In this document: positions 11,269 to 20,449 of the stretch, one piece after another
Layout of the letters: every line of letters begins with the position of its first letter
Position numbering within the stretch: position 1 is the first letter of the stretch
From: Nymphaea colorata
Lineage: Eukaryota > Streptophyta > Magnoliopsida > Nymphaeales > Nymphaeaceae
Direction of reading: 5' to 3'
NCBI RefSeq assembly: GCF_008831285.2
Contig: NC_045139.1
Span: forward strand, 4,378,704-4,438,703
DNA length: 60,000 nt
The notes under the pieces: model-generated
The model's input: the letters and a program-made list of their open reading frames with translations, nothing else
Databases searched by the model: none
Told to the model about the DNA's origin: nothing
Position numbers and translations under genes: made by a program

Positions 11269-11273
11269 CTAGT
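11269..11273. repeat. Target-site duplication, left (CTAGT)
   Basis: CTAGT lies directly before the 5' LTR and is repeated exactly at 26888-26892 after the 3' LTR. The uninterrupted paralogue reads CCAGT at 50754-50758. Confidence 0.95.
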
Positions 11274-11460
11274 TGTAATCACCCCAAATTTTTCTAAAGG
11301 ACTATGATGTTTTATCCAAGTGCGAAATTCAAATTTAGGCACAAGATTTTCAAAATACAACTTTCAGATCCAAATTAAATCCAAAATACTACTCTCAGAT
11401 CCAAATTAAATCCAAAATACTAATTTTAGATCCAAAACCCAAGTTCAGATCCAAATCAAT

Positions 11461-11895
11461 CATTTAAGACTAATTTGCCCTTTCTTTTGACCAAAAACCT
11501 CCTTTTAGAGGGTGATTTTAGTCTTTTTTTTACACAAGACCGATTTGCCCCTCCTTTTGATCAAAAAACCTTCTTTTAGAGGGTGATTTTAGTCTTTTTT
11601 TTAAACAAGACCGATTTGCCCCTCTTTTTTATCAAAAAACCTCCTTTTAAATGGTGATTTTAGTCTTTTTTAAACAAGACCGATTTGCCCCTCCTTTTGA
11701 CCAAAAAACCTCCTTTTAGAGGGTGATTTTAGTCTTTTTGGTAAACAAGACCAATTTACCCCTCCTTTTGACCAAAAAACATCCTTTTAGAGGGTAATTT
11801 TAGTCTTTTTGGGTGGACAAGACCGATTTGCCCTTTTATTTGGCCAAAAAAATATCCTTTTGGAGGGTGATTTTAGTCTTTTTAGGTCAAAAAAT
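11461..11895 (+). repeat. Tandem array of ~70-bp units in LTR U3
   Basis: Six units can be aligned on the word GATTTGCCCC, at about 11473, 11542, 11613, 11682, 11753 and 11825, with intervals of 69-72 bases. Each unit has the order GATTTGCCCCTCC, TTTTGACCAAAAAACC, TCCTTTTAGAGGG, TGATTTTAGTC, T-run. The last unit ends about 30 bases before the TATA box, the place expected for an enhancer-like array. The same array occurs in the 3' LTR at about 23805-24238. Confidence 0.9.
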
Positions 11896-11926
11896 TCAAA
11901 TTTTGGGTTTTGGCTCCAAAATCCTC

Positions 11927-11934
11927 TATAAATA
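11927..11934 (+). promoter_or_regulatory. TATA box of the 5' LTR
   Basis: TATAAATA follows TCCAAAATCCTC and precedes a CCCCCTCATATCC initiation-like, pyrimidine-rich region. The same box sits at the same offset (653 bases from the LTR start) in the 3' LTR at 24270-24277. It is the best candidate for the start of the genomic transcript. Confidence 0.75.
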
Positions 11935-12269
11935 CCCCCTCATATCCTCCCTCTTGGGCAAGATTGGTCCTTGGGAGAAACTCTAGTGTATTCTCACTTG
12001 AAGACTTAGAGTTTCTCTTGAGCTCTCTATCTCTCCCTCTCCCTCTTTCCATTTCCTTCTCCAACTTAGAGCAAACACTCTTGGAGCTTCATTCAAAAGG
12101 GGATCTTCAAGTGAATGTGTTCATCTTTCTTAGGTCATTTCCCATTAGAGGTATGTAATCTTCATCCCTCTCATTTCTCTCTTCTTTCTTTTCATTAATA
12201 TCCTTATTATTATGTTATTTCTTTTTCTTAAATATAGTCTTGTTGTTGTTTTCATTTTCTCTTCACATC

Positions 12270-12874
12270 TTCATCTCCCCATGGCCAAAGGAGATAGCAC
12301 TCAACCTCTTTTTAGAGACAAGAGGCTATGCTCAAATGCACCGGGAGCATGAGAAGATGAGATGATATTTTATTTTATGATTAAAACATGCTCTTTCAAG
12401 TATTCTTGTTGTTCTTGTTCTTTCTCTTTATCAATATCTTTTTGCTCTTTCTTCTCTTCAATATATATTATTGTTGTTGTTATTCTTTTCATTAATGAAT
12501 ATATTTTTGTTGTTATTGTTATTTCAATTCTTCAATATAGTCTTATTCTTGTTATTTCATTTCTTCGTTATTGTTTCTCTTTCTACATTTTCTCCTCATC
12601 TTCATCTCCCCACGGCTAAAGAAGGTAGCTCTCAATCTCTTTTAGAGACAAGAGGCTATAATCAAAGTGCACCGGGAGCATGGAAAGATGAGATGATCTT
12701 TCATTTTAACCATGTTCTTTCTTTTCATGAATACATTCTTATTGTTCTTTTGTTTCCTCTTATTTTCCTCTCTTCCTCATTTCTCCATGGCCAAAAGAGA
12801 TAGCTCTCAATCTCTATTTTAGAGTCAAGAGGCTATACTCAAGTGCACCGGGAACATGAGAAGATGAGGTGGTA
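12270..12874 (+). repeat. Three direct repeats inside the LTR
   Basis: Units begin at about 12270, 12601 and 12779. Each runs from TCTCCCCATGGCC-type wording through GAGACAAGAGGCTAT and GCACCGGGAGCATG to AAGATGAG, about 95 bases, separated by TTATT/TTGTT-rich spacers. In the 3' LTR the units begin near 24613, 24944 and 25122. Function is unknown. Confidence 0.8.
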
Positions 12875-14555
12875 TATCAATTCATAGTTATATCATGTCT
12901 TCCCTTCTAATTGAACTTTGTTTTTTTTTTATCATCCTCTTTCTTTCTTTCCTTCCTTGAAAGTTATCTATATATTATGCATGCATAGTTGCTTGGTTCT
13001 TTACTTACATGTGAATGCATGTCGGGAATGAGAGTGTGGTTTGGGGACTCTTTATTTTCATATTAATCTTTGAGGTTGGGACTTGTTCAACCCGGGATAA
13101 ACCCTCACGAAAATGTACATGTTAATATGCATTTCCATATCATTTTGCGCTAGTTTCCTTCTTAATCATCACATTAGGAACCCTAACGAGTGCCTCGTTA
13201 TGTTGCTTGTTTTCTTTCATACCCAACGATATACCCAACGGTAGAAGAAATATATCCCTTACAACAAACCAAATAATAACATTCTATGCTTATATAAATC
13301 ATATTTTCTAAAACATTTTCAAAAAGAACCTTCTAACATGGCCTTAAGGACTTAGCTTAGACTCTTGCATGAGTCCAAACTCCCCTCCGGCCCACATTAA
13401 ATTTGAAGTTGGTAATTTTAAGTTGTTCCTTGATTTTTCTAATCTTGTGAAGGTATGGATGTATACACATGTTATATACATTTATGCCAACATGATGACC
13501 CCCATATTTCTCTCTCTACTATTTTATAAATTTTCATATGTGCATGAATACGTATGTACATGTTCTCCATCTCCTCTCTTTCAAATATTTATTCCTCTTT
13601 TCAAGACAAATATCTTCTCTTATAACATTTCTCATACCCATATATGCGTATGATATTTTTCTTTTCCTCTAAAATCTCTATTTCTCTTCGAATCAATACA
13701 TCTTTTTCTCTTAAACTTTCATATATGTGTATATGTGATGGTATGTACACATGTATGCATGTCTTTCTTTATATCTCTCTTTCTTTTCATAAGAGTGTTT
13801 TATCTCTTGTATTTTTTTTAACATTCTCACCTCATGAACTTTCTATTTACCAACTTCAATAATACCACAAACCAAGTAATGACCCAATATTGGAATCATG
13901 CTTGATGGTCTACAATCTCTATCCCTTTTCAAAAACTTTTTCTTCTTATATACAATAATTATAATAACGAAATCTTAGATGTATATTGTGGTAGGAATGA
14001 CATTAGATGAATGTTGTGGTAGGAATGTTTTACATTTTTTTCAATCATATAGGGTAAATGCATCCATGCATTCTCACCCACTTTATTTCATTTATGATCA
14101 CAAGCACCTCTCCAAAGTAACTTAAGCAAGAAGGGATGGAGCTCTAGCTAGGTGGTAACCGAATTAGAGCAAAATCTCAAACCTACTTAAAGTCTTAAGA
14201 GAACACTAAAGTGATTTCAAAATGTTTTCACAAGTTTTTCAAATGATATTTACTAGTTTCACTTTTTCCTCAAAACATTTCACATTTTCAAGCAATTTTT
14301 CAAGAACCCTTTCAAAAGTTTGAAACTCCAAACTTTCAATATTTTCTACACCGCATATAGAATCAAAAAGATGTTTAAGTTAAAACGAAATGCATCAATG
14401 ATAAACATAGTCCTTGGGTTGATTACCCCCGGTAAAGGCACCGGGAACGGTCGATCCTCGTACCGACGGGCGAGTCCCTTTCTTTCCTCTTTCAAAACAA
14501 AAACCTTATTTTTCTGGAGCAATCCAAAACCAATGAAAATTTTGGGATGCAAACA

Positions 14556-15359
14556 GATGGCGACCGTGATGGGACCCGTCATCGTTTGGCTATGATTATT
14601 GATGCATTTTCACTAATTTGAACATCTCATGTATTGCCAATGATAAAGCATGTGTCCTATTTTGGCCTCGACCCCATTGGCATTTCATTGCATTGTTTGA
14701 TGATTGTGAATGTTTTCTTGCACATAGGACTAATTGAGAATGATCAATCATGTTCACACATATTTATGATCACATACCATCCTTCTCAATTTAGGAGTTG
14801 TTTGAAAGCCATGTTTGCTCTTCGATTTTAATCTTCAAACTTAGGCAACATTGCATTAGAGACAACTCAATTTATATGATTTATCGTATTTCAAAATCTC
14901 TCATACCTATTTGTCCCGGTCATCATGTTGCCGGGCTTGGTCTTTGGCGGTAGCACAAGACTAAGCCTTACAACTAGACCACACCTTGGGTGGGAACGCC
15001 CCCTCGTTAGTACCATGAGTGGTAATTTATGGTATATCGACGAGTGATCAAGAAGAAGTTGATGAACTCTACCCTTAGTTGCCTAAGGAAGAATCTATGC
15101 TCGTACTAAGCCATTTGGCTAAGGTATATAAGCATAACTTGATATCGGATTATCGTGACACAAAATCATCTCAATTAGGTTCATATACCCAATTTTCTAA
15201 AAAAAAAAAAAAAATTATTTCATGATAGATGTTGATGTGCGTGAAACCTTATGTGATGATTTGCAACCTCATTCCACACATCTACCTCATATTGTCTTTG
15301 TCAACCTAGTCAATGTTTTCCACTAATTCAATTTTTATCTTTTAGAGTCATCATTCAAG
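14556..15359 (+). other. Untranslated leader of the Ogre-like element
   Basis: About 800 bases between the 5' LTR and ORF1, with the PBS at its start. An A-run of 14 lies at about 15200-15213. Short frames here have no domain and no match elsewhere in the window. Confidence 0.7.
14558..14574 (+). promoter_or_regulatory. Primer-binding site of the Ogre-like element
   Basis: TGGCGACCGTGATGGGA starts two bases after the LTR end, the expected place for the tRNA primer site. From memory, Ogre elements use a tRNA-Arg primer with a site beginning TGGCGACCG. The tRNA identity should be confirmed against a tRNA set, but the role as PBS is secure from position. Confidence 0.8.
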
Positions 15360-16520
15360 ATGTATTCTTTCCAACGTGGTGTCACATTCTCTTATGATCA
15401 CATCCTCTTTGGGGAAGGTCCCGAACGGTCCACCTACATTTCTCTTGAGTCTCAACCTTTGGCTCCCGAATGGTATCGGACTTGGCATCCCACCTTCTCT
15501 CGGATGTTTCCTTCTTACTTTGAAGAATGTGGGCTAGAGACAGTGGCAGCTGGAGGAATGCAGTCAGTTAATGGAAATTTGGTACATGCAATCGCCGAGC
15601 GTTGGAACCCAAGAACCTCCTCTTTTTGGTTTTCATGGAGAGAAATGACAATATTACTAGATGAATTTGCCGAAATACTAGACCTCCCTACCCCAACTTG
15701 TGACCCAAATGATCTATTGAAAAAACAATTCCTTATGAACCCAACCAAGGTCAATGCAAATGACCTCATTGCTCACTTTACTGGACGAAAAACTTGGCCT
15801 TTAGTAGAAAACCATGAAAATCAAAGCATCAACATGAAAAATTTGTATGAAGAATTTGGAACCTATGTTGAACCTTCTACCCTACCTCGAAAAGTCATAG
15901 GGAGAATTAAACATTGTATGATGCTCTGCACAGTAGGAGTGACCCTTTTTACCAATGGAAGTGACCTTTTAGATGTCCGTATTGCCCAACTTTTTCGAGT
16001 ATGGGGGCATAGAGGGACCCGACACTTGTCAGTAGCAATGACAGCCTTAGTCTTCCTTTACCGAGGACTCACCCGCTCTACCATTGAAGATATCGACTTC
16101 ATAGAAGGATGCACATATGCTTTACAATTGTGGTTCCTCAAGCATGCGGGACCCCAAGCCAGTCTATTCAGAAACACTGATGGAACATTGACAACCTTGG
16201 AGCAATACCGTCGTTTGATCGAGCAATTGAATGAAGGAGAGATCATTTGGGATTATTGTGATCGTCGGCAGAGCCTACCCCGATACACTCACCATCATCA
16301 TGGGCGTACTACACTCTTGGGCCCTTACTTCATAGTTGTTTATTGTGCTGATAGATGTATGAGACAGTTCTCTCAAAGGCAGAAGATGGTCTCTGTGCAT
16401 GCACCAATTGGAGCTATTCCCGAATTTGACCTTAGTTCTCCTCAATGGACAGCATTGTTTGCAGTAGCTCGACAAGAATGGAAGACACAAATATCCAGTG
16501 GTGAAGAAGGAATATGCTGA
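15360..16520 (+). CDS. ORF1 of the Ogre-like element (plant mobile domain-like)
   Basis: An intact 386-codon frame lies upstream of gag, where Ogre elements carry their extra ORF1. Its role in the element is not known. The middle part (about residues 40-100) has the pattern of the plant mobile domain seen in MAIN/MAIL-type and DUF7745-type proteins: an R-W-x-P-x-x-x-x-F-W-F segment followed by E-M-T-I-L-L-D-E-F-A-E-I-L-D-L-P. Later segments include W-P-L-V-E-N, a G-H-R-G-T-R-H-L-S-V-A block (about residues 218-228) and a His-rich HHHH stretch (about residues 312-318). The ATG at 15360 is the first in frame after non-coding leader. It is the only long frame of this element without an internal stop or shift up to integrase, which is notable beside the damaged gag. 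The domain assignment is by eye. Confidence 0.8.
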   Translation: MYSFQRGVTFSYDHILFGEGPERSTYISLESQPLAPEWYRTWHPTFSRMFPSYFEECGLETVAAGGMQSVNGNLVHAIAERWNPRTSSFWFSWREMTILLDEFAEILDLPTPTCDPNDLLKKQFLMNPTKVNANDLIAHFTGRKTWPLVENHENQSINMKNLYEEFGTYVEPSTLPRKVIGRIKHCMMLCTVGVTLFTNGSDLLDVRIAQLFRVWGHRGTRHLSVAMTALVFLYRGLTRSTIEDIDFIEGCTYALQLWFLKHAGPQASLFRNTDGTLTTLEQYRRLIEQLNEGEIIWDYCDRRQSLPRYTHHHHGRTTLLGPYFIVVYCADRCMRQFSQRQKMVSVHAPIGAIPEFDLSSPQWTALFAVARQEWKTQISSGEEGIC

Positions 16521-16732
16521 GTGGTGGGATGCCAACTGACCACCAACAATCCTTCCCTAAAATGTTTTATGTTGTCAACTTTGTATTCCTTCTGTCGTTG
16601 TCATCTTTATTAGTATCTTTGGATGTAACTTTTAAAAACTTGTAATGCAATATGAACCTTCATTTTGTCATCATTTCCGTCCAATAACTCTATTTTCTTA
16701 TGTCATAAGGTGAATACTTGAAAGCCAACAAG

Positions 16733-18330
16733 ATGGTTGAAACTAGATCGCAAGCTAAGTAGAATCCTCAAAACGAGGCTTCATCCTCTGAACTCCGTCC
16801 AGAAACACTTGGCCTCCCAGCAATCGAGCCAGAAGCTTACTATATGTTCCGTTTGTTCATGGAGCGATTCATGAAAGAGCAAGAAGAGCAAAAGGCCTTG
16901 ATGGTTACTCCAGAGCCGGACAATGAAAAGGCTGCCAAGCAAAAAAGAAAGAAGAAAAACAAGTCTTTTGTTGAAAAGCAGGATGAAGACCATTTGGGTT
17001 CAGATTCGACAACTAGTAAGGAAGAAAGACCCGAACTGTTTTCTCTCAAAAAGAAAAAGACAACAAAGAAAAATAAAAAGGGAAAAGATGTTATGATAGA
17101 AAACAGCTCACCCAGTCCTATCACCACTGAAAGTTCGAAAGAGAAGCCCAAAAGGAAGAGAAAACCTACCAAAAAAGTAAAAAAGACAAAGAAATACATC
17201 ATTAGCAGCAGCTCAGACAGTGAGAGTTTTGAAGGAAAAGTAAAGGAGATCAAGGGTAAAAAGAAAAAGATCAAGCCAGAATTGGTCGAATCAAGTGATG
17301 ATGAAAGTCCGACTAAGCGCAGATTCTACGAAATGGAGAAAAGAATGAACAATCTTGAGCTTAGGGGGAAGGGGAAACGTTCATACTCATGTGAGGACTA
17401 CTACCTTGGCATTGAAGGAGACGAAGACGTGAAAGGCTTGCCCAGAGAATTCATCAGATATGATGGAACCACTTGTCCACATGTTCATCTTTCAACTTTT
17501 TTCAATGATTGCTACAAAATTCGGACAAATAACAGAGCTTTGTTCCGATATTTTCCAAGAAGTCTTGAAGGCATTGCTGCACAATGGTATAAAGAAAATA
17601 TCAATCCAATCGAGCTGAATGAGTTTGATAAGTTGATTAACATGTTTGTTGAAAGATTCGAACAAAATGCTCCCATGGCTCCAACCCTCAGTACCATTTG
17701 CAGTCTTCGTCAGAAACAAGGAGAAAAGGCTCGAGAATTCATCCAAAAATGGAGAATGCAATGCAATAAGATGAAGGAGCCCATTTCTGAGACACAAGTC
17801 TTGTCACTCATTAGGAAAAATCTTGCCCAACCCTTGAAAAGTCTCATCTGCAATGCCCCGATCAAAACCTTTACTGAGTTGATTGAACAAGCAAACTCGA
17901 TAGAAGAAGGAATTGAGGAATGAGATTTTGATGGAATTATTGCTCCTAAGTACAAAGAAGATGGAAAGAAATGTGGAATGACACAGTTGCCCGCACACTT
18001 CATAGCCAATGCTGGCATTAGAAAGGACCATGGCAATAACTACAAGCATGACAAGGACGTCAGTTTCAAGAAGAACACGCAGTTTCTCAAAGGCGACGAT
18101 GAAAGGGAAAACAAACACCCAGGTTGGAGCTACGACCGGAAATTCACTCCTCTGAGCCAGTCTCGGGAGATGATCCTGGAATACCTTCTCGCCAAAGGAA
18201 CTATCGTCTTGCCAAAAGTATCAGAGCCTCCAAAAATGATGGGAGGAAATAAAGAAAAACTGTGCAAGTTTCATCGTACCCCTGGTCATGACACTGAAGA
18301 TTGTTTTGTCCTCAAAATATTATTCAAGAC
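16733..18330 (+). pseudogene. gag: gag of the Ogre-like element, with two stops and a frameshift
   Basis: The frame starts at ATG 16733 (MVETRSQ), hits TAG at 16760-16762, is open again from 16763, hits TGA at 17921-17923, and continues in the same frame to a 1-base loss in an A-run at about 18313-18317. Between the breaks lie a Lys-rich N-terminal region, a retrotransposon gag domain (FPRSLEGIAAQWY, then FVERF, with C-rich ends absent) and a zinc-knuckle-like C-x2-H-x4-H-x4-C motif at about 18262-18303. Gag would form the particle and bind RNA. The stops look like single substitutions. An internal start at 16844 would bypass the first stop but not the second. Confidence 0.9.
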
Positions 18331-19497
18331 TTCATCAACAAAGATCTCAAGATTTGTGATGATAACACCCCTGAGATACTAAGGAATCCATTCCCTGACC
18401 ACGGAAAGGCGGCAGCGGCCATGATCACTACAGACACTCCACTTCTGTACCATCCACAAGAGCACATTCGACCTTATATTGGGAGCAGCTCACACAAAGT
18501 CATGGTGGTAGACCAAGGTAAGGAACCTCTAGATTTCATTGCTATGATGAATGGCAGGATAGAAAGTTTGCCCAAGAAACTTCATATGATTCCAAAGACT
18601 TTTATCTTACAAGGCGATGAATCATCAAATGACTCCTCAGATGAAGATCCATGCTATTTGGACGTTCTCCCCTTGAAAGAACGTATGGATGAGGGAGACT
18701 CGATTCAAGCTTCTAAAAATCAGTCAATTACCTTCTCAGAAAAAGACCTCTCAAAATGGGGATATTTCCATGAAGATGCTCTTTACATCGTTGTTCAGGT
18801 CAATGGGATGACGGTGCCACATGTTTTGATTGATGGAAGAAGTGGTTTGAATATTTGTCCTGATCTCACGGCTAAAACATTGGGGTTTCGTGAAAACAAA
18901 TATCGTTCTGATAATACCAAGATCTACGGATACGATGGCCGAGGCATGAACAGCAAAGGTACCCTCGACATGAATGTGATCATTGAAAATACTAGCCATT
19001 GTATTGTATTTCATGTGGTAGATGTACCACCATCATACAACCTACTTTTGGGACGACCTTGGATCCATCAAGTACGAGGGATCCCATCCACTCTTCATCA
19101 ATGCCTGAAATGGAATTTTGGTCCATCAGTCATCACTGTCCGTGCTGAGGATCTGGTCAAGAGGTTGAGGCAACCTATGCTCCCTAGGCCAATTGATCCG
19201 GTAGATGTACCGAGCATAAGAACAACAAAGGACAGACCTTTGGAAGAATGGATGCAGAACATGGAGATAGAGGAACCATCTGGGAATGCTTATACTATTT
19301 CAAGCAATCGTGAAAGTTACCAAGAACACCTATTGTATGTTCATTTCATGAAAAACCCCAAGGGTTTTCAGTTGCTTCTGAAAGGTGGCTACCGTCCATT
19401 CACTGGCCTTGAGAAAAATGAAGATGGCATCTTGCAACCGATTAGCATCTCTTTTCAGATGAACATGAGAGGACTGGGATATCATGAAGGAATTTGA
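18318..19497 (+). CDS. pro: Protease region of the Ogre-like element (shifted frame)
   Basis: This frame takes over from gag after the A-run shift near 18315 and runs to TGA at 19495-19497. The N-terminal part is the tail of gag. The retropepsin region lies at about 18781-19130: the active-site segment reads V-L-I-D-G-R-S-G-L-N, where relatives normally have D-G-G-S, so one Gly is Arg here. The catalytic Asp (codon near 18831) is present. A conserved flap-to-end pattern follows (L-L-L-G-R-P-W-I-H, then LKW). The enzyme would cleave the gag-pol polyprotein. Whether it is active with the Gly to Arg change is doubtful. The frame has no independent start and would depend on the gag frame. Confidence 0.8.
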
Positions 19498-19696
19498 AGA
19501 AGATCTTGGGGGCTAATAGTATTCACTTTTGTTTCAAAATCCTCCCATGAATTTTGTAATTTTGAACATCTTTTTGTCTCGTCTCATGAGAGAACCCATT
19601 CTATGAACTAAGAACCTTTTTTTATATATATATGCAAATGCAAGTAATTTTTTTGTTGTCAATTTCGTCCAACTCTTTCCTTTATCCTCTTTACAG
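19498..19696 (+). other. Candidate intron between protease and RT
   Basis: The stretch has stops in every frame, is T-rich, and ends with a good acceptor (TTTATCCTCTTTACAG, AG at 19695-19696). Directly after it the RT frame is open, starting GATGTCGG. GTAATT at about 19556 is a possible donor. Ogre elements are known to splice an intron at exactly this junction, so the reading is likely, but the donor is not proven. Confidence 0.55.
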
Positions 19697-20449
19697 GATG
19701 TCGGAACTCAATATGTCTCAGTTTATTCTTTTTCCACGAAAGTCCCCCAGAAAGCATTTATCGAACAAGCAGTCGGTGAAATGGAACATATGGCAATACC
19801 CGAGTCAGAATTACCAGAATTCACTCAGATTCAGAAACAAGAACATCTCTCATCTTTGGTGAATGATCCAATTGAAGAAATTAATATTGGAACAAGTGAA
19901 GATCCTAAAATTCTTCAAATTGGCACCAGTTTGTCAGTGAATGAGAAGAAAAGATTGGTGGACTTTCTTATAAGTAACCAAGAAGCATTTGCTTGGACTT
20001 ATGAAGATATGCCAGGCTTAGACCCCCAATTGGTTGAACATCGTTTGCCCTTAAATCCTAATTGCAAGCCGATTAAGCAAAAATTGCGCAAGCTTGACCC
20101 TCGACTAGAAGGCCCTGTAAAAGAAGGACTAGAGGACTTGCTAAAGGCAAAATTCATTCGTGCCATCGACTACCCCGAATGGTTGGCGAACATCGTGGTG
20201 GTCCCCAAGAAAAATGGTAAAGTTAGGTTGTGCATCGACTTTCGAGACTTGAACAAAGTCACACCGAAGGATGATTATCCTCTTCCAAACATTGATCTAT
20301 TGGTAGACAGTACTGCAGGCCATGCAATGTTTTCTTTCATGGATGGATATTCGGGATATAATCAAATCAAATTAGCAGTCAAAGATCAACCTAAGACCGC
20401 TTTTACTACACCCTGGGGTACTTTGTTGTTACACGGTAATGCCATTTAA
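19697..20449 (+). pseudogene. Reverse transcriptase, N-terminal part, ending in a frameshift
   Basis: The frame is open from the predicted acceptor and has an ATG at 19781. It holds the leading RT motifs: L-D-P-x-L-E-G-P-V, then W-L-A-N-I-V-V-V-P-K-K-N-G-K-V-R-L-C-I-D-F-R-D-L-N, and the first catalytic Asp in F-M-D-G-Y-S-G-Y-N-Q-I. After TPWGT a 1-base insertion in the TTGTTGTT stretch at about 20422-20430 shifts the frame into a stop at 20447. The next frame continues the domain, so this is one RT cut by a shift. About 9 bases expected between MPF and NAGAT are also absent, an in-frame loss of three residues. Confidence 0.9.

Larger units (their letters stand above)
10187..11273 (+). repeat. 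Dispersed repeat copy B, left part
   Basis: This matches copy C from 49601 to 50758, starting at AAAACTTGTGCTT. It is interrupted at 11273 by the Ogre-like element and resumes at 26888. Differences from C are scattered substitutions and microsatellite lengths: an (AT)n(CA)n mix here at 10760-10830 against (AT)n(AG)n in C. The short hydrophobic frame at 10317-10505 is shared with C but has no start context or domain and is not called as a gene. Confidence 0.9.
11274..14555 (+). repeat. 5' LTR of the Ogre-like element (3282 bp)
   Basis: The boundaries are fixed by comparison with the 3' LTR: sequence outside 11274 and 14555 is unrelated to the flanks of the other copy, apart from the target duplication. 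The LTR carries a tandem array in U3 (11461-11895), a TATA box, pyrimidine-rich stretches after it, and three direct repeats of about 95 bp. It has a 12-base insertion near 13225 (a repeat of ATACCCAACG) that the 3' LTR lacks. The small frames inside are mirrored in the 3' LTR and show no domains. Confidence 0.95.

Noticed and set aside
12362-12803. Phe/Ser-rich frames inside the LTRs (also 24705-25146)
   Set aside because: They are present in both LTRs only because the LTRs are nearly identical. They are low-complexity T-rich sequence without domains.
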